Source: Trebouxia sp. TZW2008
Taxonomy: Eukaryota > Chlorophyta > Trebouxiophyceae > Trebouxiales > Trebouxiaceae
Direction of reading: 5' to 3'
DNA length: 42,165 nucleotides
Assembly (NCBI GenBank): GCA_002118135.1
Contig: BDIU01000474.1
Coordinates: 1 to 42,165, forward strand
Shown: piece after piece, positions 19,720 through 29,995 of the stretch
Layout: each line of letters begins with the position of its first letter
How positions within the stretch are numbered: the first letter of the stretch is position 1
Translations under genes and position numbers: made by a program
The notes under the pieces: generated by a model
What the model was told of the DNA's origin: nothing
The model's input: only the letters and a program-made list of their open reading frames with translations
Database searches by the model: none

Positions 19720-22551
19720 ATGAAGGCACTCACTGCACTTTCCCTGTCATGTGTTCCATTGGATCGCCTACCAAAACACAGCCATGACCATACTGGTCCC
19801 AGGTCCCGATGCTTCACAAGGTGTCAAAGCAATTGTACCGTGAAAATATGTCCAGACGACAGTCCAGGCGACCGCCCGTGCAGAAGGCAGGTAATTCGAT
19901 GCCTAGACAGTCATCAAAGAAGCCGCCCCTATTACTGTGCTAGGTGCCACCTTTCAGGCTTGTTCTCCTGATCTGCAGGTTTTGCAGAGTGGAGCAGCTG
20001 CTCTGATGATGCACATGACATCTTCAGCCAACGCCTGTGCAGCAGCAGCAACGGCTAGCAGCAGCACGCAGCAGGCCACCAGCCAATATGACAGCTACGC
20101 AGGTGGGCCTGCCGTTTTTAGCACTGCCACAAGAGTTTGTCCAGTCATCATGAACTGCACAAGCTGCCCAGCACGCTCTCATAGCTTCTTTGTGCCGCAT
20201 TCCCAACAGCTGTGACCGCATATGAAAGCTTCTGACTGAGAGCTTGCATGCAGCACAGTATGATCAGCTTGACTCTGGGGCTGCTGCTGAGTTTTTTGGC
20301 ATCCCAAGGTTGCGGCAAGATCTTGTTGGAGCAGCCCAGGGCCAAGTCCTGGAAGTGGCTATTGGTAAGACTGTTTCCCCTGTGCCTGCCTCCAAAAGAA
20401 GAGCAACAACAAGAGAAACAAACACCTTTTCTGCAAATGCTCTAGTTACTGCATATCCTGGCTTTGCATCTGGTGTCATGCATCACGCTTTCACCATTCG
20501 TTGCCAGGATTCCCCTGCACTTTACATGCTGCTCACTTCCGTTGCTCAATCAACGTGTTACGCTGCAAGTGACCGAGAGACAAGCCAATCGCATTGCAGG
20601 CACAGGAATCAACCTGCCACTATACAACAGACACAGGGTACGGAGCTTGACAGGATTGGACTTGTCTCAAGGGATGCTTCAGCAAGCTCAGAGTAAGCTT
20701 GAGCAGGAAGGGCAAGGGTTGCAAGTCAGTCTTCAGCAAGGTGCACGCTACATGTTGCTTGCAACTATCTTGCAGTCATGTTGCTGCCACAGCTGCTGTG
20801 TCTGAAGGAATGATGCAGCAAGCTGAAAGCAAGCTCCAGCAAGAAGCACAAGGCCTGCAAAACATTTTGCAGCAAGGTCTGCTCTGCATGTTGCATGCAA
20901 CCATCCTGCAGTAATGTTGCTGCCTGAGATTCCTGAATGGGAAGGGGGTTGGTGTACACAATGTACACGATGTACACCCCCTTTTATAACCATGACGTAA
21001 CACTGCAGAAGCTTAGTAATAGCAAATGGTCAGTGGTCAGTGTTGCAAATAAATCTATTTGCAGGTGCTGAACTGTTCATTCCAACTGCACTAGTCAAGA
21101 TGCTGTTCACTACATTTGTCAGAAGATCATGTTTGTTGCCTTGCTGAATTTACTGACGGCAAGGTACATAGGCGTGGGATCCAATCTGTTTTGCCTCGCA
21201 ACTTGACACTCCAGCTCAAGTTGCCATAGCCTGCTGGTGTTAAGTCATGTATTGACAGCTGTGAATTCAAGGTCTACAGCTATCAGGACTTAGCAAATGC
21301 CAATACAGCTCTCTGTGTAAGCCGTCACTGGCAGCCCTGTAGGGTTTGTGTTGGATTCATCAAGTGTGTCCAGACTCATGTCCATCTGACAGCTGGCTCT
21401 TTGTAAGAAGTGCACTGCTGCCTGATGTTTGGTTGACATGGGCCTGACAACACCTCACGATTGCAATGCACAGTCTGCATTTGACTGGCTGTGCTCTCAT
21501 GATCTGTGAAGCCAATGCACTGAAAGTGTAAAACACCCTCATCACAGTGTAAGTGTGTTTTGTGATGCTGAAATGGCTCTCACGCACGGCACGCGTCCCT
21601 CCAAACACAGGCTGAATTGCCCTCCTTCAATCTGCTCTTTGTGTCACAGGCAACATGCAAGCCCTGCTTTTTGGTGCTGATCCTTGAAGAAAGGTCTTGA
21701 CATGAACAGATACATGTTGTGTGATCCATGCCTGCCTTCTGGTGCCAACACCCTGAAAACAGGCACAAAATAGCTCTTTCACATTGTCTGTTGTGCTTCA
21801 GGCAATGTGGAAGCCCTGCCTTTTGGTCCCAACACCTTTGACTGCGTGGTGGACACCTTCAGCCTGTGTGTGTTCCCTGAGCCTCTGAAAGCTTTGAGGG
21901 AAATGTCCAGAGTCCTGAAACCAGATGGCAAGCTTCTGCTGCTGGAACACTCACGCAGCAACCAAGCACTGCTTGGCTGGTACCAGGTGTGGCTTAGCAT
22001 CAAGCTCGATCTCTTCTTTGTATGCTTGACTGTGAACTTTGAGAGTGCACATGCTGCCGTTTGAAGCGCTTGAGTTGAGCCAAGACTTGGAGGTTCTGCT
22101 TGTGTGTTGGACACTTGCTTGATGTATCTGTGCAAGGACACCTTCATGGCATTTTGGTCGATTCTGATGCAGATGCACATCTCTGTTCTGATCCACACTG
22201 TCCAAGCTGCTGCTTGCATGCAACCCTCACCAACAACCGAAAGTGCTGTGAAAACTAGAACAGAACTTACGCAGGCGACAGGTGAGACCTGCCATGAACA
22301 CTGCAGCATGCAATTGGCTTTTCGCTTGCCCTGACTGTCACAATTTCGGCTTTGTGCCTCACACTGGCTGACAGTTTGTGGTGATCATGCTGGCGTAGGA
22401 CATCACAATGCCAGCTGTTGCTGCAATGGGGAAAGGCTGCAGATGGAATCAGAATGTGACAGGCTTGCTCACACAAGCAGGACTCAGGCCAGACAAGCTG
22501 CAGTCATCACTGGCTGGCGTGATTACCCTTGTGGAGGCTCACAAGCTATAA
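19720..22551 (+). CDS. Class I SAM-dependent methyltransferase with organelle targeting region
   Basis: Six exons, 19720-19890, 19979-20102, 20254-20364, 20600-20740, 21802-21986 and 22399-22551 (TAA), give about 294 residues in continuous phase. The core is a UbiE/Methyltransf_11-type fold: [14 protein letters not shown], motif [16 protein letters not shown] with the glycines that hold [34 protein letters not shown], then [19 protein letters not shown] and a C-terminal [10 protein letters not shown] block typical of this subfamily. The substrate is unknown. The first ~90 residues are Ser/Arg-rich and look like a transit peptide; within them [17 protein letters not shown] followed by ANACAAA resembles a twin-arginine thylakoid-lumen signal. 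Introns 4 and 5 carry copies of exon edges. A TGTAA lies 190 bp past the stop. Confidence 0.85.
20802..20876 (+). repeat. Downstream copy of methyltransferase exon 4 (3' edge and donor)
   Basis: It reads [20 protein letters not shown] and then NILQQ, against [20 protein letters not shown] and VSLQQ in exon 4. Its donor CAAG/GTCTGC lies 136 bp after the real donor CAAG/GTGCAC. The frame is fully open. Whether it is ever spliced in is unknown. Confidence 0.85.
20941..20983. repeat. Short imperfect hairpin with TGTACA repeats
   Basis: GGTGTACA at 20951 pairs with TGTACACC at 20971, flanked by G-rich and C-rich arms. It lies in intron 4 of the methyltransferase gene. Function unknown. Confidence 0.4.
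20991..21055. repeat. Dispersed repeat, copy 2
   Basis: CATGACGTAACACTG, CTTAGTAAT and GGTCAGTGGTCAGTGTTG occur in the same order as in 11557-11625. This copy is in intron 4 of the methyltransferase gene. Confidence 0.5.
21650..21686 (+). repeat. Upstream copy of methyltransferase exon 5 (5' edge and acceptor)
   Basis: TGTCACAG/GCAACATGCAAGCC and then CTGCTTTTTGGTGCTGATCC mirror GTGCTTCAG/GCAATGTGGAAGCC and CTGCCTTTTGGTCCCAACACC at 21802. It would read [11 protein letters not shown] and then stop. The spacing is 152 bp. Confidence 0.8.
21727..21757 (+). repeat. Second, shorter copy of methyltransferase exon 5 start
   Basis: CCTGCCTTCTGGTGCCAACA matches CCTGCCTTTTGGTCCCAACA of exon 5, 84 bp downstream. 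Only about 30 bp are recognisable and no acceptor is preserved. Confidence 0.6.
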
Positions 22552-22740
22552 CAGGCCTGAAGACCTGACACAACACAATGTGATGACGGCGCAAAGTTGA
22601 AGTTATAGTGCCACTATATCGCGGTGATACCCCATGTTGCAAGCGAGGATGGTGCATCTGAAAAGCACAACTTTTGACAAGGATCCAGCTTTTTATGCAA
22701 CATTGTGCGTCGGCCATAAAAACAGCACTCACACAGCCAT

Positions 22741-22745
22741 TGTAA
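22741..22745 (+). terminator. TGTAA poly(A) signal candidate for the methyltransferase gene
   Basis: A TGTAA lies 190 bp after the TAA at 22551, a normal distance for a green-algal 3' UTR. The remaining 22552-23120, between two convergent genes, shows no other feature. Confidence 0.4.
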
Positions 22746-23120
22746 GACATGTGCTGAAGTTGGTGGCTGGTGGCAATTTGACCAGAATGACCAGCAGAAA
22801 GCAATGCAACACAGCATCCAGCACGTGTTATGGATGAATTGATTGACAGCCTTGCAGCAGACTCACCTTATGACATTGCACTGCACAGGAGATTGACTTT
22901 TGCTCATCCCGATCAGTCGAATTTTGTTGATGACAATCAGGTTAAACAATCTGAAAATTGTTGAGAGAGACCTGCGCTGAAAGTTTGTGAGCTGAAATGG
23001 ATACACCTAACTTGATTGTGCAAACTGGGGGTCAAAGCCAGGCATGTAACCTGTAAGAGGGGCGGTCAGACATCGATGTTGGCAAATCTGCAGTATGCGC
23101 CCAGGAAGCTGCTAGGCACC

Positions 23121-24682
23121 TCATTCATCCATGTTAGCAACTTCCAGTGCATAGTCATCACGCTCAACAAACTTCTTGTTTTTGGGGTCAACAGCTTGCT
23201 GCTGGAAGATGTCACCAAACTGCAAGTCATAGATTTCATCTTCTTCTACAGTCTCCAGCACCAGGTCAGTCTTGGGGTAACCCACACACATGAGCGCAAA
23301 GCCCTGATCTTTGAGCTCTTTTGAGATGCCTAGGGCTTCTGGCTGTGACATCGTGCCCTCCTTGACCCTAACAGCACATGCTGTACAGCAGCCCATGCGA
23401 CACGCATATGGGAGCAACAAACCCTGTTCCTCTGCCTCCCAAAGTACAAACCTGCAGTCAAAAGCCCAAGTGTGCATGCTGAACATATTGACCGCGGCCT
23501 TCTTCGTCGCAAACTTCACATCATCGTTGTGTGCGCTGTAGGCTAGATCTAGTGAGAAGCGACAAAAAAGGCATGTGCATGTCGTGAGGTAGAGAGTCTG
23601 GCGCACTGTGACACAATAAGGTTTGCAGTGCAGCTTAGTCCATCATCTGCCAGGTTGCCACTGATACCATCCGCCACAACAATTGCCATGCACAGCCAAA
23701 TGCAATTCAAGATGGCCAGCACCGTCATTGCAGCAAAGCAGGGCCTGTACTGTAGCACTGTGTGATGCTGCACACAAAAATGGAGCTCAGCCTGCTCTCT
23801 TTACCTGTCTTCAGGAACCTCGACAACCACTTCCTGATTTGCGTGATGATTGTGTATTTTGACAGTGTGTCGAGTTGCATTGCTGACTGAAGGGCCTTCG
23901 CCAGAGCCTATGCCCCACCCATTGCCTTTATGCGCTGATCTGCCACCCTGAACAGGAAGCATGTGATGAACATCAGCAGCTGGATTGCTACAGTGTATGT
24001 ATGCATGCATAATATGCATTTGCAGCATTCAGAGCATGTATGCATGCATGCAGTGTGCGGTATGCAGCATATATGTACGTATGCATGGATTCAGTAAGCA
24101 GGCAATTGAACTGGTGTACTGCTCTGAACAGCATTCATGGTACATGACAGTGCCAATTGCTGCAGATCAGACATACCATGAGCCTAGATCCTGAGTTGAA
24201 CTCTTCCTCCACCCACAGGTCTACGCAGCCTTCCTGCTCATATGCAGCTCGCCACTCATTGGTAGTCATCTCATGGATGCTTTCATGATCGGAAGGTGAT
24301 GGACTGCCATTGTCTGTTTGCTCTGATGTACGGTAGAATACAGAGTCCTGCTTGTCGGTTTTGTTTTCCGGAGCCTTGCAATTGCAGGCTCAGGTCAAGG
24401 TACTGACTGTGTCAGGGGCGCCATTGGCAAGCTTCAGGCAAGCGAGACCCAGATCATGAGAACGATAACAAAACGCGGAGATGTCGTATGCACCTGCGAA
24501 AGTTTGTTGCCCAACGTCAAACCTATTGGGCCGAGGAGATCACCCAAGCCTCCAAATTTCCTAGCTTTTCGTGTTTCTGTGTCTTTCGTAGCCTTGGCTT
24601 GAACGCAGCGTGACAATGACCGTGACAGATCGCGCGGCTGGATAGTTTGCGGCAGCGAAGGGCCAAAGCGAGTTGCAAGCAT
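23121..24682 (-). CDS. FdC2: Ferredoxin C2-type [2Fe-2S] protein, chloroplast
   Basis: Minus-strand exons 24682-24494, 24374-24177, 23947-23805 and 23451-23121 (TGA) give about 286 residues. The N-terminal ~63 residues are Arg/Ser/Lys-rich and suit a plastid transit peptide. A conserved preamble follows, NEWRAAYEQEGCVDLWVEEE and FNSGSRLMGGRSAHKG, then TVKIHNHHANQEVVVEVPED and RFVLWEAEEQGLLLPYACRM. The iron-sulfur site is CRMGCCTAC (Cys-x4-Cys-x2-Cys) with the fourth Cys in FALMCVGYP. The C-terminal extension ending ERDDYALEVANMDE distinguishes FdC2 from photosynthetic PetF. FdC2 is a conserved low-abundance plastid ferredoxin linked in plants to photosynthesis and chlorophyll maintenance; its partner is not settled. 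The start at 24682 opens the only frame with a transit-like sequence. Identity is strong; exon 2's acceptor (TTGCAAG) is less certain. Confidence 0.93.
23990..24090. repeat. ATGC-rich microsatellite in FdC2 intron 2
   Basis: Repeats of ATGCATGC, GTATGCAT and GCATATATG. Non-coding intron sequence. Confidence 0.6.
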
Positions 24683-25233
24683 GGAACGTGAAGGCTCTGC
24701 AACAAATCGTTACAGAACGCTTCGATCAGCGGCTGTGCAACGATCAAGACTGCGCAACAGTGTTCAGTACAATGGCTACGCGGTCAGCGATGGCGAGAGC
24801 ATCAACGATGGCAGGGGGACTACTAAAAGTGCGAGTGTGTGTTACGCTGCTGCAGATAAAGTCGCGATTGGTGTGGCGGTTAGCTGCGGCAATGCCTAAG
24901 CTGATGCTCCCAATTAGAATCTGTGCAAGGCTGCTTGTAGACAGCATGAAGCAGCAGGGATGCACCAGGTTTGCTTCAATACCTGCAATGGGTCTGCTTT
25001 GCAACCATTGCAGCAAGAAGGCATCTGACCAGCTTCGATTTGAACACAGCATCTACTATTAGCTGCTGACAGCAGTAATGGCACCCTTGACCTAGTCAGC
25101 CTGGCTAACGATGACACGCAAATACTCCACTCAAATCCTGACATCAAACGGACGATGTATCGCGATACACAGAGGGACGGGGGGGTTTTGGGTCTAAGCT
25201 GCCACACAGTTCAGGCTGAGAAGGGTAGTGATG
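24683..25233. promoter_or_regulatory. FdC2 upstream region / uS5m 3' flank
   Basis: This 551-bp stretch should hold the FdC2 promoter and the end of the uS5m transcript. Plus-strand frames here (for example 24673-25062) start inside the FdC2 transit peptide exon and look like shadows. No site could be identified with confidence. Confidence 0.35.
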
Positions 25234-27945
25234 TCACTTTGTCAGTCTGCTACTGTACTTGAAGCGCTGCTTTGGCTTTGGCCTTGACCCCAAGATGACC
25301 TCAAATGCAGCCATCCCCTTCTGTTGCGCCTGCTTCTCAATGGTTGTCAGCTCTCCAAAAGCTTGAAAAAGGGCTTTCACAGAGTTTCTGGCATTGCGGG
25401 AGCCATGAATTTTGATCCCAATGGAATTGATGCCTGCTAGAGACGCAATGTCACCCAGCAGCGCATTTGCTCTGATGCCGCTGCCTGAGGACAGGGGATA
25501 CATGCGTAGCTTGCACTTGCCGTATTTGGTGTCGACAGGGTGCAGAATTGTGAAACGCTCATATCTTGGGACAAAGGTCAGGTTGTTGAGCGCTCTCATT
25601 GAAGCTTTTCTGATGGCTGCTACCAGCTCTGCTGCCTTGCCTGTGCCATGGCCTAGCAGACCCTGCAGGAAGCACAACATTCAGCGAGCTGCTTGAGGTC
25701 GTTGGTGGATACTTGGTCGCATGACTTGTACCCAAGAAAACATTGACTTGCGCTGAGAAGACATGTTGTGCTCTATGTGCTTGCATATGCCTAAACTGTT
25801 GCCGCCACACTTCCCACCGCAACAACAAACACGCTGATGCTAGTAGTTTGCTGTCACATACTTGTCAGCACGAGTCACAATCATGTATCTCAGCCAAAAT
25901 CAGACTACCGTGTGCGCTGTTGTGTATGCCTTCGCTGTTGCAGCGACACTTACTGCATATCATCTGTAAAGCGCCAGCTGATAATCGACGTACTGTCCAG
26001 CGTACCTTTCTGTCAATACATTCTGAATAGCAGGGTGCAGCCACGGGTAATATGCATAGACTATAGCACTACAGCCTGCTCAATCACAATGGTTCAAAAG
26101 AGCAAACTGCAAAATGGTGCCAGGTGCTGGTTCTGTGTGATCAACTCACATCAACTCTGATGACACAATTGCACAAATTCAGTCCCTGGCGCTATTCCTG
26201 CATGTGCACTTATCAATTCGCTTGCATTGCAGGCTGTAGTGAAGTTATCACCTCTGAGATCAGAAGGAGTGCAGCATGTGGCACGAATAATACTTGCAAC
26301 AAGCAGAAACGCCTAGTTGCCGCGACAGCTCTAGCACTGCCACTGCTATCTCGACATGTCTTGCAACCACACACTTGGATCAGCATTGCTAGAAAGTCTT
26401 TCTTGGCAGGCATCAGAGAGCTTGTCTGATGCACACTGACCTCTTGATTGCCGACGACCACCATTGCGCTGAAACTCTGGATACCACCCTTAGGTGATCC
26501 CTTGTTTGTGCTGTTGACATCAACCAGCTTCAGGGAGTAATTGTCCTTGGCAGCCTCGATTGCTGCATTTGTCTCCTCCTCTGATCCAAGTGTTGAGCTG
26601 CCTGACATCTCACTGTGGGTGAGGAATTGCTGCAGCATGTGCCTGTATGCAAAATTGAACTGTGAGTGAGCAAGCACAATGCTGTGAGCAAGCAGCCATT
26701 TTGCTGTGGGTGAGGAGTTGCTGCAGCATGTGCCTGCATGCAAAACCTCAGCTGTGAGTCAGAATTTGCTGCAGCGTGTGCCTGTATGCAAACATTAAGC
26801 TGTGAGTAAGATATTGCTGCATTTGTCTCCTCCTCTGATCCAAGTCTTGAAATGCCTGACATTCCACTGTTAGTGAGGAATTGCTGCAGCATGCGCCTGT
26901 ATGCAGACATTTCGCATTGAGTGAGGAATTGCTGCATTTGTCTCCTCCTCTGATCCAAGTCTTGCCTGACATCTCATTGTGCGTGAGGAATTGCTGCAGC
27001 ACATGCGTGTGTGCCAACATGCAGCTGTGAGTGAGGAAGTGCTGCAGCATGTGCCTGTGAGCAAACACTTGGCTGTGAGATAGAAGTTGCTGCAGCATGT
27101 GCGTGTGCACCAGCATGCAGCTGTCAGTGAGGAACTGCTGCAGCATGTGCCTGCATGCGCAAAACAAAGCTGCTGAGCGAGCAAATGCTGCAGCATGTGC
27201 CTGTGTGCAAACCCCTTCTGTGGCAAAGCAGTAGTGGTGCGTCCATTCTGTGCAGTTTTGCTGAGCATGACACAAAAAATCCGTGTACGTCGCATCATGT
27301 TGAAGGAAGCTGCACATGCAAGTGTGCAAATGCAGCGACGTCTGTGAGCTTGATTCAAGAGGTCAATCTGAACTTGAGCAGCGAGCATGTTGAGCGCCTG
27401 ACCTTTGATGCTTTTTGCTTGCTGACTGAATCTTTTGCAGCAATTCATCCTTTTCTGTTTCCACTACTGCTGGCTGATTGGAGGGCTGTGAGTCGTCCTG
27501 CGCATCTGGTGATTCTAGATCATCAGCCTCTGCGTCTTCAGAGTCTGAGTCGCTTGAGGATGTGTCAGCTCCAGCTGCTGGGCTTTTGCTGCTCGCTGGT
27601 GGACGAGGGTCTGGGCTGAATGAATTGCTGCTTATCTGCCTATAGATTCTGCCAGAACTGGCTGCAAAGCCCTGTGCATTCAGACTCACCCTCAGCCTTG
27701 ATTCCGCTCTAAAATTACTGAAGGCTCGCAATAGCAGTAGCTTGACAAAGACACACCCTTGACGGCAGGTGCTGAGTGGCTTGCGGGCCAGCGACTCGCA
27801 ATATGTGGCTTTTCAAGGCTGGCAAAGGTGGCGCCTCAGCCAAGCGTGTGCTGTTGCGGGCAAGATCGCTGAGGGCTCCTGGTTGTTTGTAGAGGAACCG
27901 GGATGTGACAGAACTGAGTCGCCTTGCAGAGCGCAGCGGGCTCAT
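25234..27945 (-). CDS. Mitochondrial small ribosomal subunit protein uS5m
   Basis: Exons 27945-27757, 27671-27403, 26612-26441 and 25662-25234 (TGA) give about 352 residues. The start reads MSPLRSARRLSSVTSRFLYK, an Arg/Ser/Leu-rich presequence typical of mitochondrial import. A long acidic Ser/Asp linker follows (SSSDSDSEDAEADD). The S5 core is DNYSLKLVDVNSTNKG, SFSAMVVVGNQEGLLGHGTG, KAAELVAAIRKASMRALNNL, YERFTILHPVDTKYGKCK, SGIRANALLGDIASLAGI and NSVKALFQAFGELTT. The YERFTILHPV block and C-terminal extension resemble mitochondrial MRPS5 more than plastid RPS5. It should sit in the mitoribosome small subunit near the decoding centre and mRNA entry. Exon 1 is an inference: the frame change before exon 2 is resolved by an 85-bp intron. 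A start inside 27731 is the alternative. Intron 2 carries repeated copies of the exon 3 start. Confidence 0.85.
26816..26866 (-). repeat. Upstream copy of uS5m exon 3 (5' edge and acceptor)
   Basis: CTCACTAACAG/TGGAATGTCAGG and CTTGGATCAGAGGAGGAGAC mirror CTCACCCACAG/TGAGATGTCAGG and CTTGGATCAGAGGAGGAGAC of exon 3, 254 bp away. The acceptor is preserved and the first half of the copy has drifted. Confidence 0.8.
26930..26976 (-). repeat. Second upstream copy of uS5m exon 3 start, acceptor lost
   Basis: CTCACGCACAATGAGATGTC followed by the same CTTGGATCAGAGGAGGAGAC block. The acceptor AG has become AA. A short deletion removes part of the serine stretch. Confidence 0.75.
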
Positions 27946-28545
27946 CTACAAACGGAGCCAGCGGATGCTTTCGATCGGTATGCAGAGTATCAAGGTTCGC
28001 AGCAATGTGGACGTCGAGAGACCAGAAAGCAATGCAGAGCGTGAAGTCAACGCACGAGCAATTGTCAAACTTGTTAAGCCTGCTGTCAAAACCTATTGTG
28101 TTTTGGCAAACCCTACAAAAGCAGAGTATGTTCAAACAGCCATCCATGAGCATGCATGCATACTGAACGCAACAATGATGTCCCTTCCTTTCCTTTCCAC
28201 AAGACAGAACTCTCGACGATTATGCGCTGCAACACGAGTGGCTGCAAACAATCTTTGCATGCATGACAGCGCAGCTATGCTGCCTTCAGTACTGTGATCC
28301 ACTGAAATTTGAGCCCCTCTCACAGGCCAGACAATTGATCCACGTCGATGCAGCTGAGTTACAAACAGTCAGCGCGCATCATCATCAAATATCCATAGCA
28401 CAACATCAACAGCATACCTGCCAGCTGGCGGGATCATGCTGGCATCCAGAATTCAAAATTCTCACAGTCAAACGCATGCAGCGTAAGCAGGACGCTGCCT
28501 TTGCTGCTCAATGCGAGACACTACCTCACGCTCTATACGGAACAA
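27946..28545. promoter_or_regulatory. Divergent promoter region, uS5m / secreted PAN-like protein
   Basis: Six hundred bases separate the two start codons. A plus-strand frame at 27905-28297 (TELSRLAERSGLIYKR) lacks splice or start support and partly overlaps uS5m exon 1 on the other strand. I see no recognised gene here. Confidence 0.35.
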
Positions 28546-29995
28546 ATGCTCCAAATGCAGTCTAGCAGGTTCATCGTAGCAACCTTGCTGGTGCTAGCCG
28601 CTCACTCGTGCCTAGGTCAGGGCGGGCCGAGCGATACTGGCAGCTCTCCGGAAGAGGAAAGTCCGAGCCCTGCTCCAGACGTAGCTTGTAAGTTGCTGAC
28701 GATGTTGTGCGCGCGTGTGTGAGCTGAGCAGCAAGAGACTGACAGATGCCCTGCTGCGCACAGCTACAGACGTGAACGCGAGCCTGCTGCACTTTCAAGG
28801 GAAGCTGCAGGACTTTGGCTCGCATGTCTTTGGTCAGCATACCGCCTGTACAGCCAGCGAGGAGCTCCAATTCTTGGTCGTTACGAACATGACTGTGCCT
28901 GTTGAGGAGATATCGCGTTTCACTATCAAGACCTGGCAGGCACCGAACGCCCTCGGCGCCCAAATACAGAATTTGACCTATTTTGATCTTGAAACAGGAA
29001 GGGTCGTAACAGCAGACACCGTTTATGACTGGGACAGAGCTTTGACATACTTCAACTACACCCTTCTGCTACCAAATATTGTTGACATGCCAGCATACCA
29101 GGAGGCTATGCTACAACTGAACTATACAGTCAGCAACCTGACAACAGGACAGACAACTGCCAGCCGCTCATGTCAATCGCCCATTCCCCAACTGCAAGCT
29201 GTCAGCGATTATGTCAACACAGTGCTGACACAGAACCTGTCAGATGTTTCAAACCTCAATGGGGGCTTGAGACCCACAGAGCTCAAATTGCCTGGGGGCT
29301 GCATTTCAGAGAGCAGTGTGAATTACGAAGGCGATGTGCTGCAAAGCATCAGGACCGGCAGGACTTCCCAGGTAGGGACGCAGTCTATACAAAGCCATTG
29401 CCATGAAACAGCATACAGTTGCACGTTTGCAGTGTACATGGCGCTTGCATACCTCATCAGCAGTGCATCATACCTCGTGCTGCTACAACTGAGCCATTGG
29501 CTGCTGTGTGTGGCCCCAATCAAGTTTGTCCTTGTCCATTTTAATCGGTGTTGGTGATTAGACGCAATATGCCTGAGCAACACGTCAGCATTTCAAGCAA
29601 CTGAAAGCAAGCATGAGCACACCATCAAGGCATCTTCTGTGAGCTTCTGCTGGTTTGCTTGCTTGATCACCTGGCAAAATGTTACACAGACAGCACGTCA
29701 GCTAGGCTGCACTGGTGCAAATTTAGATGCGCAGCATCATATGGCCTGCAAATTGAACCAGATTTTTGCTGCTCAACAGGGTGACTGTTGTGCTGCGTGT
29801 GAAGCACTCCCAAACTGCAATATCTGGGTCTGGTGCGCCAACTTTGGTGGCTGCAAGTATGGCATCAATGGAACATTCCCTATGTATGGCTGTGACTTGA
29901 AGCATCAGGATAACTACACTGACATCAGACAGCTGCCTGTGTCATTCAACAGGGGACCCCCAACTCCCTTTACATCAGGCAGGTTCCCACCGTGA
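28546..29995 (+). CDS. Secreted N-glycosylated protein with PAN/Apple-like C-terminal domain
   Basis: Exons 28546-28687, 28746-29371 and 29690-29995 (TGA) give about 357 residues. The N-terminus SSRFIVATLLVLAAHSCLGQ is a typical signal peptide, followed by a Ser/Pro/Glu-rich stretch. The central part has no recognised fold. It has several N-glycosylation sequons (NAS, NMT, NLT, NYT, NLS), so it probably passes through the secretory pathway to the cell surface, wall or lumen. The last 100 residues are Cys-rich (DCCAACEALPNCNIWVWC, FGGCKYG), the spacing seen in algal PAN/Apple-like domains, which usually bind carbohydrate or protein. It ends in a Pro-rich tail. Intron 1 is short (58 bp) and its borders are uncertain. 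The start could also be the second Met, three codons on. Confidence 0.7.

Larger units (their letters stand above)
26613..27220. repeat. Intronic minisatellite with embedded copies of uS5m exon 3 start
   Basis: Units of roughly 50 bp with the core TTGCTGCAGCATGTGCCTG fill intron 2 of uS5m. Two longer inserts, whose acceptor positions lie at 26866 and near 26976, repeat the first ~50 bp of exon 3 in decayed form. The minus-strand frames of 140-190 residues across this array (rich in HMLQQFLTHS-like repeats) are artefacts of the repeat. Confidence 0.8.

Noticed and set aside
24673..25062. 129-residue plus-strand frame
   Set aside because: It starts inside the FdC2 transit peptide exon on the other strand and shows no conserved sequence.
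26748..27448. Minus-strand frames of about 190 residues with HMLQQFLTHS-like repeats
   Set aside because: They run across the intronic minisatellite of uS5m. Conserved uS5m exons lie on both sides on the same strand, and the repeat alone explains the frames.
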